This document shows positions 45,900 through 56,653 of a stretch of DNA of 64,000 bases, piece by piece (position 1 is the stretch's first letter; every line of letters starts with the position of its first letter). Made by a program: the position numbers and the translations under genes. The notes under the pieces are model-generated. The model had not been told where the DNA came from. It did not search any database and saw only the letters and a list, made by a program, of their open reading frames with translations. The stretch is from Rhodocollybia butyracea (lineage: Eukaryota; Basidiomycota; Agaricomycetes; Agaricales; Omphalotaceae): positions 37,509-101,508 of the forward strand of contig JADNRY010000220.1 of NCBI GenBank assembly GCA_015501585.1. Reading direction: 5' to 3'.

Positions 45900-48205
45900 C
45901 TATGTAGCATACAGGTGCGGCTCTGGTATATAAGGCTCCCTTCCAGAGAAGATACTTAGGACGTCAAATGTAAACTTCGCTGTCAAGGTGAGAACCCGCC
46001 GATCGAACAAGAATCTGCAAAGGAAGTTGTAGTCGGACAGGCCCTGACGAACAACCAGCAGGTCCGGTGCCAGTACCCCCATATCCAGTATAAATCGGTG
46101 CCGCAAGTATGTCAAACCGAGGTGACCCTTGCAACCCAGCAATGCGTGACACTCATCCTCTACTGCCAACATGCAGAAGCGGCACAACCTGAACTCCCGC
46201 GGGACGTGCGGCCTGTACCGTACATCGTATCGCAGACGCTCCACAGACAGAGCATGACTTGAGGTTACAAGCTGGGTAAAGGCATGGCGATGCTTTGGGA
46301 CCGTTATTGCACGGAGATATTCCTGGAGCTGAAGTGTTGCCGTCGACGGCACTCTGTGCCCCCGCGAATCGTAAACGACCCTATTATGCAGGAGATGGAC
46401 TTGGACCGCGGCCTGGACATCACTAGTGAGGGATGCCCAGCATGTTGTCTTTACCGTATCCATGAGCTGCCCAAGCTTGTCAGGGTTCACCAGGTCATCA
46501 GTGGTGCATAGGACCGGTATAGGCAATGCATGCAGAACCAGGCGTAGGTCATTAATCCAAGCCGGATGGCCATTGCGCACCAGCCTCACCGAGTTTTCCA
46601 AAGCATCACGCGCAATCCGGCGGTCGGGCAAGCGGAGCAGGGACTGTAGATATGTAATGGCCAGGCAGATGCGCCGATAGCGAAGAGGTTGGACCCCCAG
46701 CTCCAAGAACAGGGGAGCTAGCACAGACCGCCGCCCAACTCCTAGCTGTCGACGTAGGAACATATGCTGAACACCCTCCAGCTCACTGAGCAGCGAGAGA
46801 TCAACATCCAGGGCGATCTCACAGCCAAAGGTGAGATGCGGGTCGACTCGGGCCATATACAGAATAATACCTTCTTGCGGGGGGAGACAGCCAATGGCAG
46901 ATTCCAATGCAAAAGATGCGCGGGCAACGTTCCTTGCCTTTGAAGCCTTTGGACTATAGTGCCCTGCCAGAATGTAACGATGATCTGACACAAAGTACAC
47001 ACCCACGTACTTGTAAGAGAGGACTAGCTCAATTGCTTTCCCATCGACCCAGAAGGTGGGCAGCATCCTAGGCGCCGGCCCAAACAGCATCCACTTCGTT
47101 TTCTTGATACTAATCTCCATGGAGTTACGACCGCACCAGTAGAAGAAAGAGTCTAGCTTAGCTTGGAGGCCCTCTGCCGTCGTGGACCATATTGCCACAT
47201 CATCCGCTTGTTCCACATGAGAGACCGGCTTCGCATTCAGATAGATGTTGTCGACGTGTACTGGGATGTTCAGGTCGGACAAGTAGACATTCCAGAGCAT
47301 CGGCGACAGGGTGTCGCCTGTGAGGACTCCTATGAGACTCCGAAAGGCTGCAGAGACCTGGCCGCCATGGCGAACCACATAGGTCATCCGGGCATACAGA
47401 AGCCGAAGCCAGTCAAACAGCGGGCCTGACATACCATGCCGGAAGAGTTTTGTCCACAGAGTCGGTATGTCAGTTGAGGGAAAGGCATTCCTGAGATCCA
47501 CAAAGGCAACATATAGGGACTTCCCTTGCGCCCGAGCCTCCTCAATGGCACTGCGAAGAATGAAGGAGTTGTTATGCGTCCTATAGCCCTCCCGGAACCC
47601 ATTTTGTGTGTCGGGGAGGATATCCGCATGTTCTGCCCAAGCCCTGACCCGAAGATCAATGATAAGAGTAAGCATCTTAAGCAGGCATGACTCCAGCCCA
47701 ATGATGCGGTAGTTGTCTGGCTCCTCAGCGTTCAGCCCCACTTTGAGAATACCGACGAGGACAGTGGTGAACCACTGCTGAGGCGCATCGAGATCGAAGA
47801 TGCAGCGATTGAACAGAGCCGCCAACACTCCATTTGGGATGCGCTCAATCAGGCGATAGGATATGGAGTCAATACCCCGCGCGCTCTTTGAGCTACGATT
47901 GCGGATTTTCCTCTTGCATTCTGCCACATCCTCCTCAGTAACCCTCCTGGAGAAGAACTTTCCACCTGTCCGATCCGTTGTCGACCGGGGAATGGCACTC
48001 GACAGTGTCGCACACAGTTGACGCACCCCCTTGTCAAAATATGAGGGAGGATTTGGGAGGGGGTTAAGACGACCATTAAAGACCACCGCCAGTTGGTTGG
48101 CGTCGACCTGAGGGGGCCGCTCCTTAGCATCAGTCCATTCCCTCACACAAGTCCAGTACTCCATGGATGTCTTGCACGAGACCAGCCTCGCCAAATTCGC
48201 ACGCC
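45900..48205 (-). CDS. LINE ORF part 2: reverse transcriptase
   Basis: The frame opens upstream of the first ATG (48194) with RARERE-QRRANLARLVSCK, the usual lead-in to a LINE reverse transcriptase, so translation probably continues from the endonuclease frame after a shift. RT blocks are clear: RGIDSISYRLIERIPNGVL, NYRIIGLESCLLKMLTLI, YVAFVDLRNAFPSTDIP, GVLTGDTLSPMLWNVYLSDL and HVEQADDVAIWSTT, where QADD is the active-site box. The C-terminal part includes CRFCMLAVEDECHALLGC, a CCHC-like zinc knuckle (C-x2-C-x8-H-x4-C). It ends EPHLYAT at 45900. This is a selfish element gene without a host function. Confidence 0.88.
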
Positions 48206-49262
48206 GCTGCTCCCGTTCTCGGGCCCGCCCCTGTGTGAACTCTCACTAGGATCATCGTCTTCCCTATCTGGGTCCAAGGGGGTCGCCTTGTCCTTCGGGA
48301 GCTGTGGGACAATCTCCGGTACCTTGGTCACCACCTTCCTTACATCCGGAAGTGTTGTGAGCCCATCACTTTGAGCTTGAAGAGGTAGCGGAGGTGGGAG
48401 CAACCACGGAGGTGAGGCAAGCGACCTAGCTGCCACGCCAGCCATTCGGAGTGACTCCCGATGCCGAGGATTGTCCTTCCTCTGGACCAGGCGGAACTCC
48501 ACAGGGGCAATGCGCGAACGCAGATGTGAGACAACGACCTTGAGGACATCACTGTGAGCACAGTCCCAGGCATGCGCAGCATTATCCGCTGCCCAATAAC
48601 AAAGCGATCGAATGAGATACTGCGAAGAGGAGTAAACCACCAGGCGGCGTCCCGGCGTTGCTGCAGCATCCTGCAGTGCCACCAACATAGCGGCAAGAAT
48701 AGCCCTACTCACAGATGGGCAGGGAACTGTACCCAGCCGGGCAGCCGAATTCCTCTCACTGCCCTCACCCCAGCACACTGCGAAACCTACACTGGAAGAC
48801 CCCGTCCTGGGAGACTGGGAAGATGCCGCCAGATAGACACTGATAACCCCTGCATCCGCACTTACTGGTCCGTATAGAGAGTTGATGGCATCTGCCGTGG
48901 ACTGCTCAGCGCGCAAGGCCACCTGCACCAGGTGGTCCAGTTCCGTCATTGGGCGTTGGAGAGCCATATGTGACGAGGGCTCGTCGGCATCACTGCGTGG
49001 CGCAGACACCAAGTCTGGGTAACAGGGGATGGTCAGTTCCAACGCCGCATGGTCAGACAGAGGAGATCTCAATATCTTCAGGACGCCATCCTGCATGCCA
49101 GCCAATGCAGACTTAGAGACAAGAGCATAGTCAATAACAGATGCGCCCATAGGCTGGAATGATGTAAGCTGGCCTGGAGTTGGAGACAGGCTGCAGCGAA
49201 TATCTTCTAAAAAAAGCCTCAAAAACAAGTCTCGCTCCGTGTATCCAGAGCTTAAAAGCTAG
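48143..49262 (-). CDS. LINE ORF part 1: endonuclease C-terminus plus RNase H-like domain
   Basis: The frame has no start of its own because the element is 5' truncated. Endonuclease landmarks are GASVIDYALVSKSAL and SPLSDHAALEL (the SDH catalytic box near 49050). A second domain from about 48850 to 48400 has the order of an RNase H: VISVYLAASSQ, then SRAILAAMLVAL, then RLVVYSSSQYLIRSL, and a final RKDNPRHRESL. In active enzymes these carry Asp, Glu and Asp; here the aligned residues are Ala (codon at 48829), Ile (48700) and Ser (48628). The fold would be kept while activity is lost. The frame ends at 48143, overlapping the reverse transcriptase frame. Confidence 0.75.
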
Positions 49263-49658
49263 AGTTTCAAAGTAATTGAAGATCGCGGCTTAAACAGGAA
49301 ATCTCAGGCTCCTTAAAAGGTTCTTGTTTACAAGGGCGTGGTCACGGTTAATCTTGGACCTTCCCGAAAATGACTGTCCAAAAACCTCCAATAGCAATCC
49401 AATGGACATGGATCCCAAATATTCCAGTAAGCCTGCAGCTACTACCATGGCTATATGAACCTCAAATAAAGTCTTGACTCTTGAAGGCATTCTTGAGAGC
49501 GATGCACCAGGCAATGTGTACGATATCATAGCCATGGTTGCTAGAACTAACTTCAACTAAGAATTTCCATAGAACCTTTTCTGATTTACTACATACAATG
49601 GTCCACCGAAGATGTTTTTATTCTTACAGTAAATTGAAATTCTCGTACTCGTTCACAA
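49263..49658. other. Region between LINE and GH95 gene
   Basis: An 88-residue minus-strand frame (49290-49556) has no recognised domain. The stretch should contain the 3' UTR of the GH95 gene. Confidence 0.3.
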
Positions 49659-52600
49659 TCAAAAGTCAACCAGGGTGATATTCAAGTTGGGCGTGGTGGT
49701 GAAGGATCGTATAGTTTTACCCTCGAAAACAACTTGAACAGGCCTTGTAGTGGAGATAGGGTTTGCATCGACAGTCAGAGTCACAGATGTCGGTTTGCCG
49801 TCGGCCCATTCCATACTCAGGGTTATCCCACCCCTCGTCCGTGCGCCTTTGAGATGACCAGAGGACCAAGTATCGGGCAAAGCTGGGAGAAGAGTAATCA
49901 CCAAAGGCAAATCGAATGAAGCAGTGTCCTGTGCTTGTAAAAGCGCGTTCTAGGCGGAACAGGTGTTAACATTCGAATGCAGACATCATAAGAATAGCTT
50001 ACCAAAACAGCAGCAGGGAATCCGAGATTAGCATCGATCTGGAAAAGAGGACCTTCGTCTGCAGGATTATATGGATTGTACATATCCAGAAGATTTGGAG
50101 CGAAATTCGTGAAGATAGTATACTTGAACGGATATAAGATGGGTGCTTAAAGAAGGATGAATCCAACTTACAGTCAATTCATGATAAAACTCGGAGGCGT
50201 TCCCAAACTGAGCCCAGGCAGCTGCTCGCCATGCCTTTTCCCAACCCGAATTGGCATCTATGAGATAGATAAATAAACAATAAATAGACATTAATTGCTC
50301 CATACCTGGCCCTGTACCGTTTCCTCTATGGATGAGACTGGTCATAGCAGCGTTCATCACATCATCTTTTGTGTATGTAAGATGTGTTTCATTGACAACG
50401 AGACCACCTTGGATTTCAACATCGTACGAAGAAACAGCGTAGCCAGGATATAGCCCAATCAAATGGGATACTGCAAAACGGTGAGACTAAGCTTGTTCTA
50501 TGGAAGAGAAGAATTGTAAATTTACAATGACGGTGAGTGTCCGTTGGGGAGTCGAGGTCAACTTTCCATTCTGAAAGGAAATTCCGGTCATTTAAGCTCG
50601 CTCAGGTCGAGTGCGATCAGTACCTTGGAGCTGTCCCCACCAACCAATACGAAGTCCCTGTCGAGTACATTTAGCTTAAACTTGGGCAAGAAACTTCAGT
50701 AATGCACACCTTATCCATCTGAGCACGCTTAGTTTGGACCTCTGTTCCATAAGTCAGCGTGATACAACCTTCGTAAGTATTTTGATGGTACTCACCCTGA
50801 AGGAAAGCGATATCTGTGTCACCAGAGGCATTAAACCCCTTCTCAACAGCGTTAAACAGCTGCCAAATCTGCTGTTGAGCATGAGCACAACCTACAGTGA
50901 AACTCGAATCAGCGATCTGTTTTTCTCCTCGTAACCCCAGTGCACACACCTAGAGTAATGGGAACTTGTTCAGGCGAGTTACAGGGAACGACGACAAGAG
51001 TTCCGTCGTTGAAATGCTCGTCAGGAATGAGTTTATCAAGATGGAAAGAGGCGACACTCTATAAAATTGAACAAAGTTGTAAGCAGAACATGAACCAACA
51101 GAAGTATGATTACCTTGAGAAGAGGCCAACCTTGAGCCTGCCACCAAGCTATATCGTTCGAGTAGTCGAATCTATCCCATACAGCGATCATCTGAAAGAA
51201 AAATAGATTGGAAACCGAGTTGGTGACATCAAAAGCGTGTATACCATCCAGACAGCAGATTCTATTCGAAAAATGTCATTCAGTGCGCGCTTTGTGTGAA
51301 GTGGGCAGCTGTGAAGTGGGCAGCTTACCAGGATAATCAGCCCATTCTAATATAGAGTTTTAGTCGTTGGCAGCACGATTTACATTCGAACACCCACCTG
51401 CCGTATTTCCTCCATCGGGTCCACCTTTCATTCCAGTATGTCCAAAGATCTAAAAGAGTGTTAAGCACGGAAGTGTTATTTTTGAGGGAAAAATTTACGT
51501 TCATCTACAGACAAAACATTAGATTATTGCCCTCAGTTCAAACTATGAATGCTCACCTCGTCATGTGTAACAAACCCACGAGAGATGTTGTACAGTACCT
51601 GAGCCGTGATGGCACCTCTCGGAGCCCAGGTTTTCTGCGAAAAGTACATTATATAGAGATCAAACACAGACGATATAGCTGGAACCAACTTCTATATAAT
51701 CAAACAGTGATCCAGCGACGTTCAAATTGCTCATTTCCGCGCTCCAGTAGTTCATTTGAATGTTGATATTAGAGTCTACATTCTTCAATTAGCAGCAGCC
51801 TCGTAGATCATATTACAGGGCAAAACCAACGGTAATCTAAGAGGAGGATTAGCAGGCATCTTAGCTACCGATAATGACTTACCGGCGCCCCACGGACTAT
51901 TGATGTCTTTGGCCCATTTGCCTTGCAAGTTCGCGGGTAATGTACCTCTTGCACTGGATGCCAGCAAGTATCGGCCCATATTAAATGCCACCCATTCGAG
52001 ATACGGATTACCCGTATCAACCTCATATGCGGCGCGGATTTGATCAGTTGGAAGGTCGATTTGAGGTGTCTGGCCGAGTGACAATGAAAATTGACTGTAT
52101 AAAACGTCGGTGATATCAGCAATATGTGCGGCCAGAGAATCTTGATAAGAGGTGTTGGTGATAGAGTTGAGAAGCGTTACCAAAGCTTCATGTGGATCAG
52201 GGCCTTGGAACGAGAAATCACTCTCAACATTGCCAGCGTCCATTGAATATTCCGTACTTCCGACCCAGGAGATCCATGCTTCATTACCACCGGTAACAGA
52301 GATGGTGGCATTTATCGCATTCAAAGCAGAACATGAAACATGTCCTTGAGTAGAGTGAACTTCCCCCAGAAGCTCATAAAGCATTCCCGGTTCTGCAGAA
52401 AATCCACGAATGCGGAGGGTGTTCGCATCCTGACATGTAATGTTTGGAGCGGGAAGCAGGGAGCCCAGTATCGCCCATGCAAATGTGACATCGGGTAGCG
52501 TGGTATTGGAGGAAGCGACATGGTGGAAACAGGCCTCAGACGGATGGGAGCAAAAGGTTTCCCTGGACAGGATCGGTTTGATAAGTTAGTGGTTGAAAAT

Positions 52601-53355
52601 CGAGAATTGCATACCGAACGAAGGTCTGACCGGACTGCATCCATGTTGACCGTGCTACACCTTCATCCAAATCCAACCATCGTGCAAAGTTGCTCACTGG
52701 ACCTGAGGCGTTGATTGTAGATATGAGATAACCAGCGCCCACGTAGGAACCTGGACTAGAGCATAAATCTACCATTCAAAAGAAGCAGATAGTGGTACCA
52801 TAATCAGCAAAAGGCGAAGTCAAAACCTCAACGTCTGGAAGAATATAGGTTTGAGACGACTAATTTGGAGCCATTGATAGCTTACTGTCTATCTCTCCCG
52901 TCGCATTGGCCCAAATAGAATCACGAATAGACTGCATCGCACTCGCAAGGAAGGATGCTTGCGACGGGTCGTGGTTTCCGCCATTATACGTCTTGAAGCG
53001 CAGCAAACAGGATTAGATGAATACCATCGCGTCTAGAGGAGAAAATAGCATACAGGATCTAGAAATGGACCTCCGGTCCATAACGACTCGATGTTTAATT
53101 GCGTAGCTTCAACGGCCATTCCACCGGGACTCATAGCTGTTCAAATATTGGTTCCAAACCAGTATAATTGGCTAAGCCAGGCGCACCTCCAAGGAAGCCA
53201 TTACCAACTGGAAGATACGATGTTTCCCACAAGGTTGATGTTGTGTTATACCAAAGCCCATTTCCAGATGCGGGGAAGCCCGCAGGAGCAGCAGTGCATC
53301 CGGAAAGTGCAGCTGCAGGAATTACACTGCTGGTCACCAACGTTTTCAATCTCAT
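49659..53355 (-). CDS. Secreted GH95 alpha-L-fucosidase-like glycoside hydrolase
   Basis: GH95 enzymes are inverting hydrolases acting on alpha-1,2-fucosyl (some alpha-galactosyl) linkages. The chosen start is the ATG at 53355, giving a signal peptide ([19 protein letters not shown]). Family landmarks in order: [87 protein letters not shown] (catalytic Asn-rich motif), HGNP-like [15 protein letters not shown], and [14 protein letters not shown] near 50010-50050, which carries the catalytic aspartate. The C-terminal beta domain ends NLNITLVDF at 49659. Around 20 short introns interrupt it. Length about 800 residues, normal for the family. An upstream in-frame ATG at 53478 would add 41 residues before the signal peptide and is less likely. 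Confidence 0.9.
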
Positions 53356-53982
53356 GATAAACTGGCGAAAGGACACAGGAAACGAGAAAGGTTCTGTCAC
53401 CGAAAGAACTTTAAGAAGCCAATTTGAATGTTCCTTCGTCATCGTGACCTGTGGATACTCGCAATATTGTCGGAACATAAGTCGGAAGGGAATCGCAAGA
53501 CGCCTAGAGTGTATCTGAATACAGGTCCCCAGCTGAGATCAGCATATGGTCGCAGTCAGCAGGCATTCATTTCGTGATTAGAATGGAAGGAAAAGAAGGT
53601 AAACGAAAAGTGTACCTCTCAAACGGGCCGTGTTAGGGTCAGGAGGATACATTCAAATAAGCGCGCGCCTAATAACCGAAAAAATATTTCCTTCTTAGAT
53701 CAGCCAAGTCGTAGTACAGACTAATCTTCGTGGATTACTCGGCTCCGCCATCCAGTAGGTCCCACGAGGGAACAGTCGGTCTCAGACGGGGGCAAGCAGA
53801 GCACGAAGGTAGACTGCAAACAGGTAGTTTATAGCTACAACATTAGCTATATAATAAATGATTTAACGTTCTCTTCCTCAGTGTTCGTTCTTTACAAGCT
53901 GCTGAAAAATAAATCGGGCGGGTTGCTCGATACGATACGATACGATATATGATTAATTGTGTTATAATCTCTCACAAAGCAT
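53356..53982. other. Intergenic region GH95 / SLY1 with short ATACG repeat
   Basis: No gene is visible. A CGATA/ATACG pentamer run lies near 53926-53946. The region holds the GH95 promoter and the SLY1 3' end. Confidence 0.5.
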
Positions 53983-56407
53983 TCAAGCACTGCTATCTTG
54001 ACCTAATCCTTGTAGGATCGACACAAATCCTCCAGGGTCAATGATCTCGGTACCCCCGTAAGTTACCTTTTTACCAGTCTTTGACGCCCACTCTTCGAGA
54101 TTACCATATTCAACATATCCTGCACCACCGACAACAAATACTACACTCTCTGCGAAAGTCATACGACGGCCTTTGGTGACTCCGCTGCTACCAGGGCCTC
54201 CCATTCCAGCGTTCACATGCTTGGGGGATCGGGGGTCCAAAAATAGATACTCGTCAGTTTCTTGTAGAGATTGGTTAGAGGCGGAGGATGAATCCATAAG
54301 GGCTTCCGTTAATTTGGTTACTGGGAGGAGCTTGTTTGTCGGAAGGAAGTTCTTGACCCCAGATATTAGGTTTTCAAGACCTCCTTCCTTGAGTCGATCA
54401 GTTAACTAGAGAAAAGGAATCAGTCTTGTAGCAAAAACTGGCAAAGATGTAGGTGACACACCTTGTTCCCAAATACACTGAAACCAGTAAATAGTTGGCC
54501 ACCTTGTCCACCAGCTCCGCCTACAGGTGTCGAGGTTCCACCCAGGGTATTCGATAGGGTCATCTTCGAGATTTCCCTTGTCCTTCGAACGTAGTCAAAA
54601 GCAGCAATGTCTGCCCCTGCTGATTTGAGCTCCTGCTCGAGTTCGGTTACATCATCCTTGCTGATGGCATTATCGGGTGAAGATAAATAGAACACTAGGA
54701 CTAGTCGAAGTTTGTCCATGGGAGTAAAGGTTCCGTCCGGACGAGGTGCTCGCAAGACCTCAAGTATTGACTGGGTGGTCTAGGAGCAATGATAAATATT
54801 TGTACGACACGAACCAAAATACCCAACCAACGCACCTGCTTCCCAATAGCTTCTTCGGTGCTAAACAGTTCATCCAAGCCCCGCCTCTTGATTTGCGTGA
54901 GTAATGCGGTTGCGATATTCATATGTGTATCCAAAGTCGCCTTTCTCGCAGTCAATTCAGGTAACTGTGTGATAGCAGTCTTGAGATGAGCTGCATTGGT
55001 AGAAAGGTCCAGCTGTGCAATATCATTGACATCGCTGACTCCGGTACTACGAGTGATCTCGGCGGCGTCTTGCTTATACTTGTTGAGTTCCGAGTCGATG
55101 TCTTCCGCGACTGACGGGAAAGGATTGGCTGCATTGCGTGCCCAGAAAAAGTCCTTCGCATCAAGGTCATAAGATCGTGTTGTTTCAGTCTCTGTGACCA
55201 CCACTCGGTTAAGCTTGATTTCGAGACAGTCAGACACGAGCGCTTGGTAAGTCCACCCATGAGATATGGTAGAGACCAAATCAATATTCCTGTCGAGAAT
55301 TAGTAGCACTAAAAATCATATAAATAGGCGCTTTAGACTACGTTCTAACAACTCACGCGGCCGTTGCAGATTCGATAAACCAGTTGCGTCTTGAGAAAAG
55401 AGCGATGAAGAATTTGATCGAGACGCAGTAATGAGAGCATCCCTAATTTTGGTATCCAACTTCTTGGCGACCATTTCTGCGGCATTGCCTCTGGGTGCGC
55501 GAATGAAGGGTACGTGTCCTAATAATACAGCGGTCATCATAACAACCAATAAAAGAGCGAACAAGGAATACCGAGCGTCGCAATAACACTGAAGAGACCG
55601 TTAGCAACCCGTTCTATCTCCTCTTCGATCTGCTGTTCTGTTGAGGAGGGAGAATTGAGAACTGTATATGTTGAAGGAGAAATGGTGGAAGTTGCCGGTG
55701 CTGTAGTCAGTGAAGGTTGCGCGCCGGGAGGAAGTAGAGAGAACAGCGATGTTGAGGGCGCAATGAAAGACAAATACTGGTCTATCACCTGCAAACAAGT
55801 CAGTAAAAGTAGAAACCAGGAAAATGATAAGACATACCTCCTTGACTAGTTCACCTGAGCCATCCCGCGCTACGGAGCCTGCCAGCTCCTCCAAGAGAGC
55901 TCGAGGAAGGGGTTCAACAAAATTAAGATGAAAAGACTCATATAAAGCCTTGTCGAGATCCTCTGCTATACGGCGAATGTTAGCAGCGGTTGGGGAAACA
56001 AAGTAGACTGCAGGAACATCAGGCAACGGAGGTCGCGTCGAATGCAATTGCCTTGAATGAATGAGTACGATTTTTTGGGATAAAGACAGTGTGAACTCAC
56101 ACATGTAGAGTTACGCCGACGTCACGTAGATCCTGAACACGTAGCACGGTGGCAAGCACATCTTTGGTCTGTTGATCCAATACCAAAGTTTTGAAGATGG
56201 GAGGGCCAGAAACGACGGAAGCTTTCGCCTTCGTTGATTGAGAAGATGAAGAAACCACTGGCTCGGCATTGAGATTTAGAAGAGAAAGCAAAGCTGCCGT
56301 TTGAGCCTGCTGAAGTGTTGATGGCGCTGCTGCCTACGATGAATAAGCTGTGATGTACGGAGTTTAACATGTTGCGGGCTTACTTGCTTCAGCGAAGAGG
56401 TCGCCAT
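53983..56407 (-). CDS. SLY1: Sly1, Sec1/Munc18-family protein of ER-Golgi transport
   Basis: Sly1 binds the syntaxin Sed5 and promotes SNARE assembly in ER-Golgi and intra-Golgi fusion. The start is MATSSLKQ at 56407. Exons in order carry IFKTLVLDQQTKDVLATVLR and LRDVGVTLHV (domain 1), PAVYFVSPTAANIRRIAED, then HVPFIRAPRGNAAEMVAKKL, RNIDLVSTISHGWTYQALV, ELNKYKQDAAEITRSTGV and RLVLVFYLSSPDNAISKDD. The C-terminus has MTFAESVVFVVGGAGYVEYG and ends LQGLGQDSSA at 53983. The SM signature LILDRNIDL is present. Eight or so introns, no frameshift seen. Total near 680 residues, matching the family. Confidence 0.93.
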
Positions 56408-56653
56408 ACTCGATGCTAAAGTATCTTAGAATCGGGATGTGAGATTCAAAGATGTGCTAAACAAAGATGGGCGCTAAAACTCGCGTCGATTACAACACAA
56501 CTTGATTTGATCGTATACTTATCTCATACATTATAATGTCTACCGAGATACAGGTATGAGAAACATCCATAGGACAAGAAATAAAAATATTTATGATAGT
56601 AAGAGGCGGCAAAAATAAAATAAGGATACTACCGTATCATCTGTAACGTGAAA
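56408..56653. other. Short intergenic region SLY1 / zinc cluster regulator
   Basis: This 246-bp stretch is AT-rich and should contain the SLY1 promoter and the 3' end of the upstream regulator gene. No motif stands out. Confidence 0.35.

Larger units (their letters stand above)
45855..49262 (-). mobile_element. 5'-truncated non-LTR retrotransposon (LINE)
   Basis: Two adjoining minus-strand frames give the end of an APE-type endonuclease, an RNase H-like domain and a complete reverse transcriptase. The 5' end is cut inside the endonuclease: the frame opens only after a TAG near 49263. The 3' end is probably an A-rich CTAAAAAT-like tail near 45853. I could not identify target duplications. Apart from one frameshift the reading frames are open over 3.3 kb, so the insertion is fairly young. 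Confidence 0.88.

Noticed and set aside
45571..45959. Overlapping frames next to the LINE 3' end
   Set aside because: Open on both strands because of GC-rich composition; no motif. Probably promoter or UTR.
49290..49556. 88-residue minus-strand frame with hydrophobic stretch, between LINE and GH95
   Set aside because: No homology recognised and it lies in the GH95 3' flank; a chance frame is more likely.
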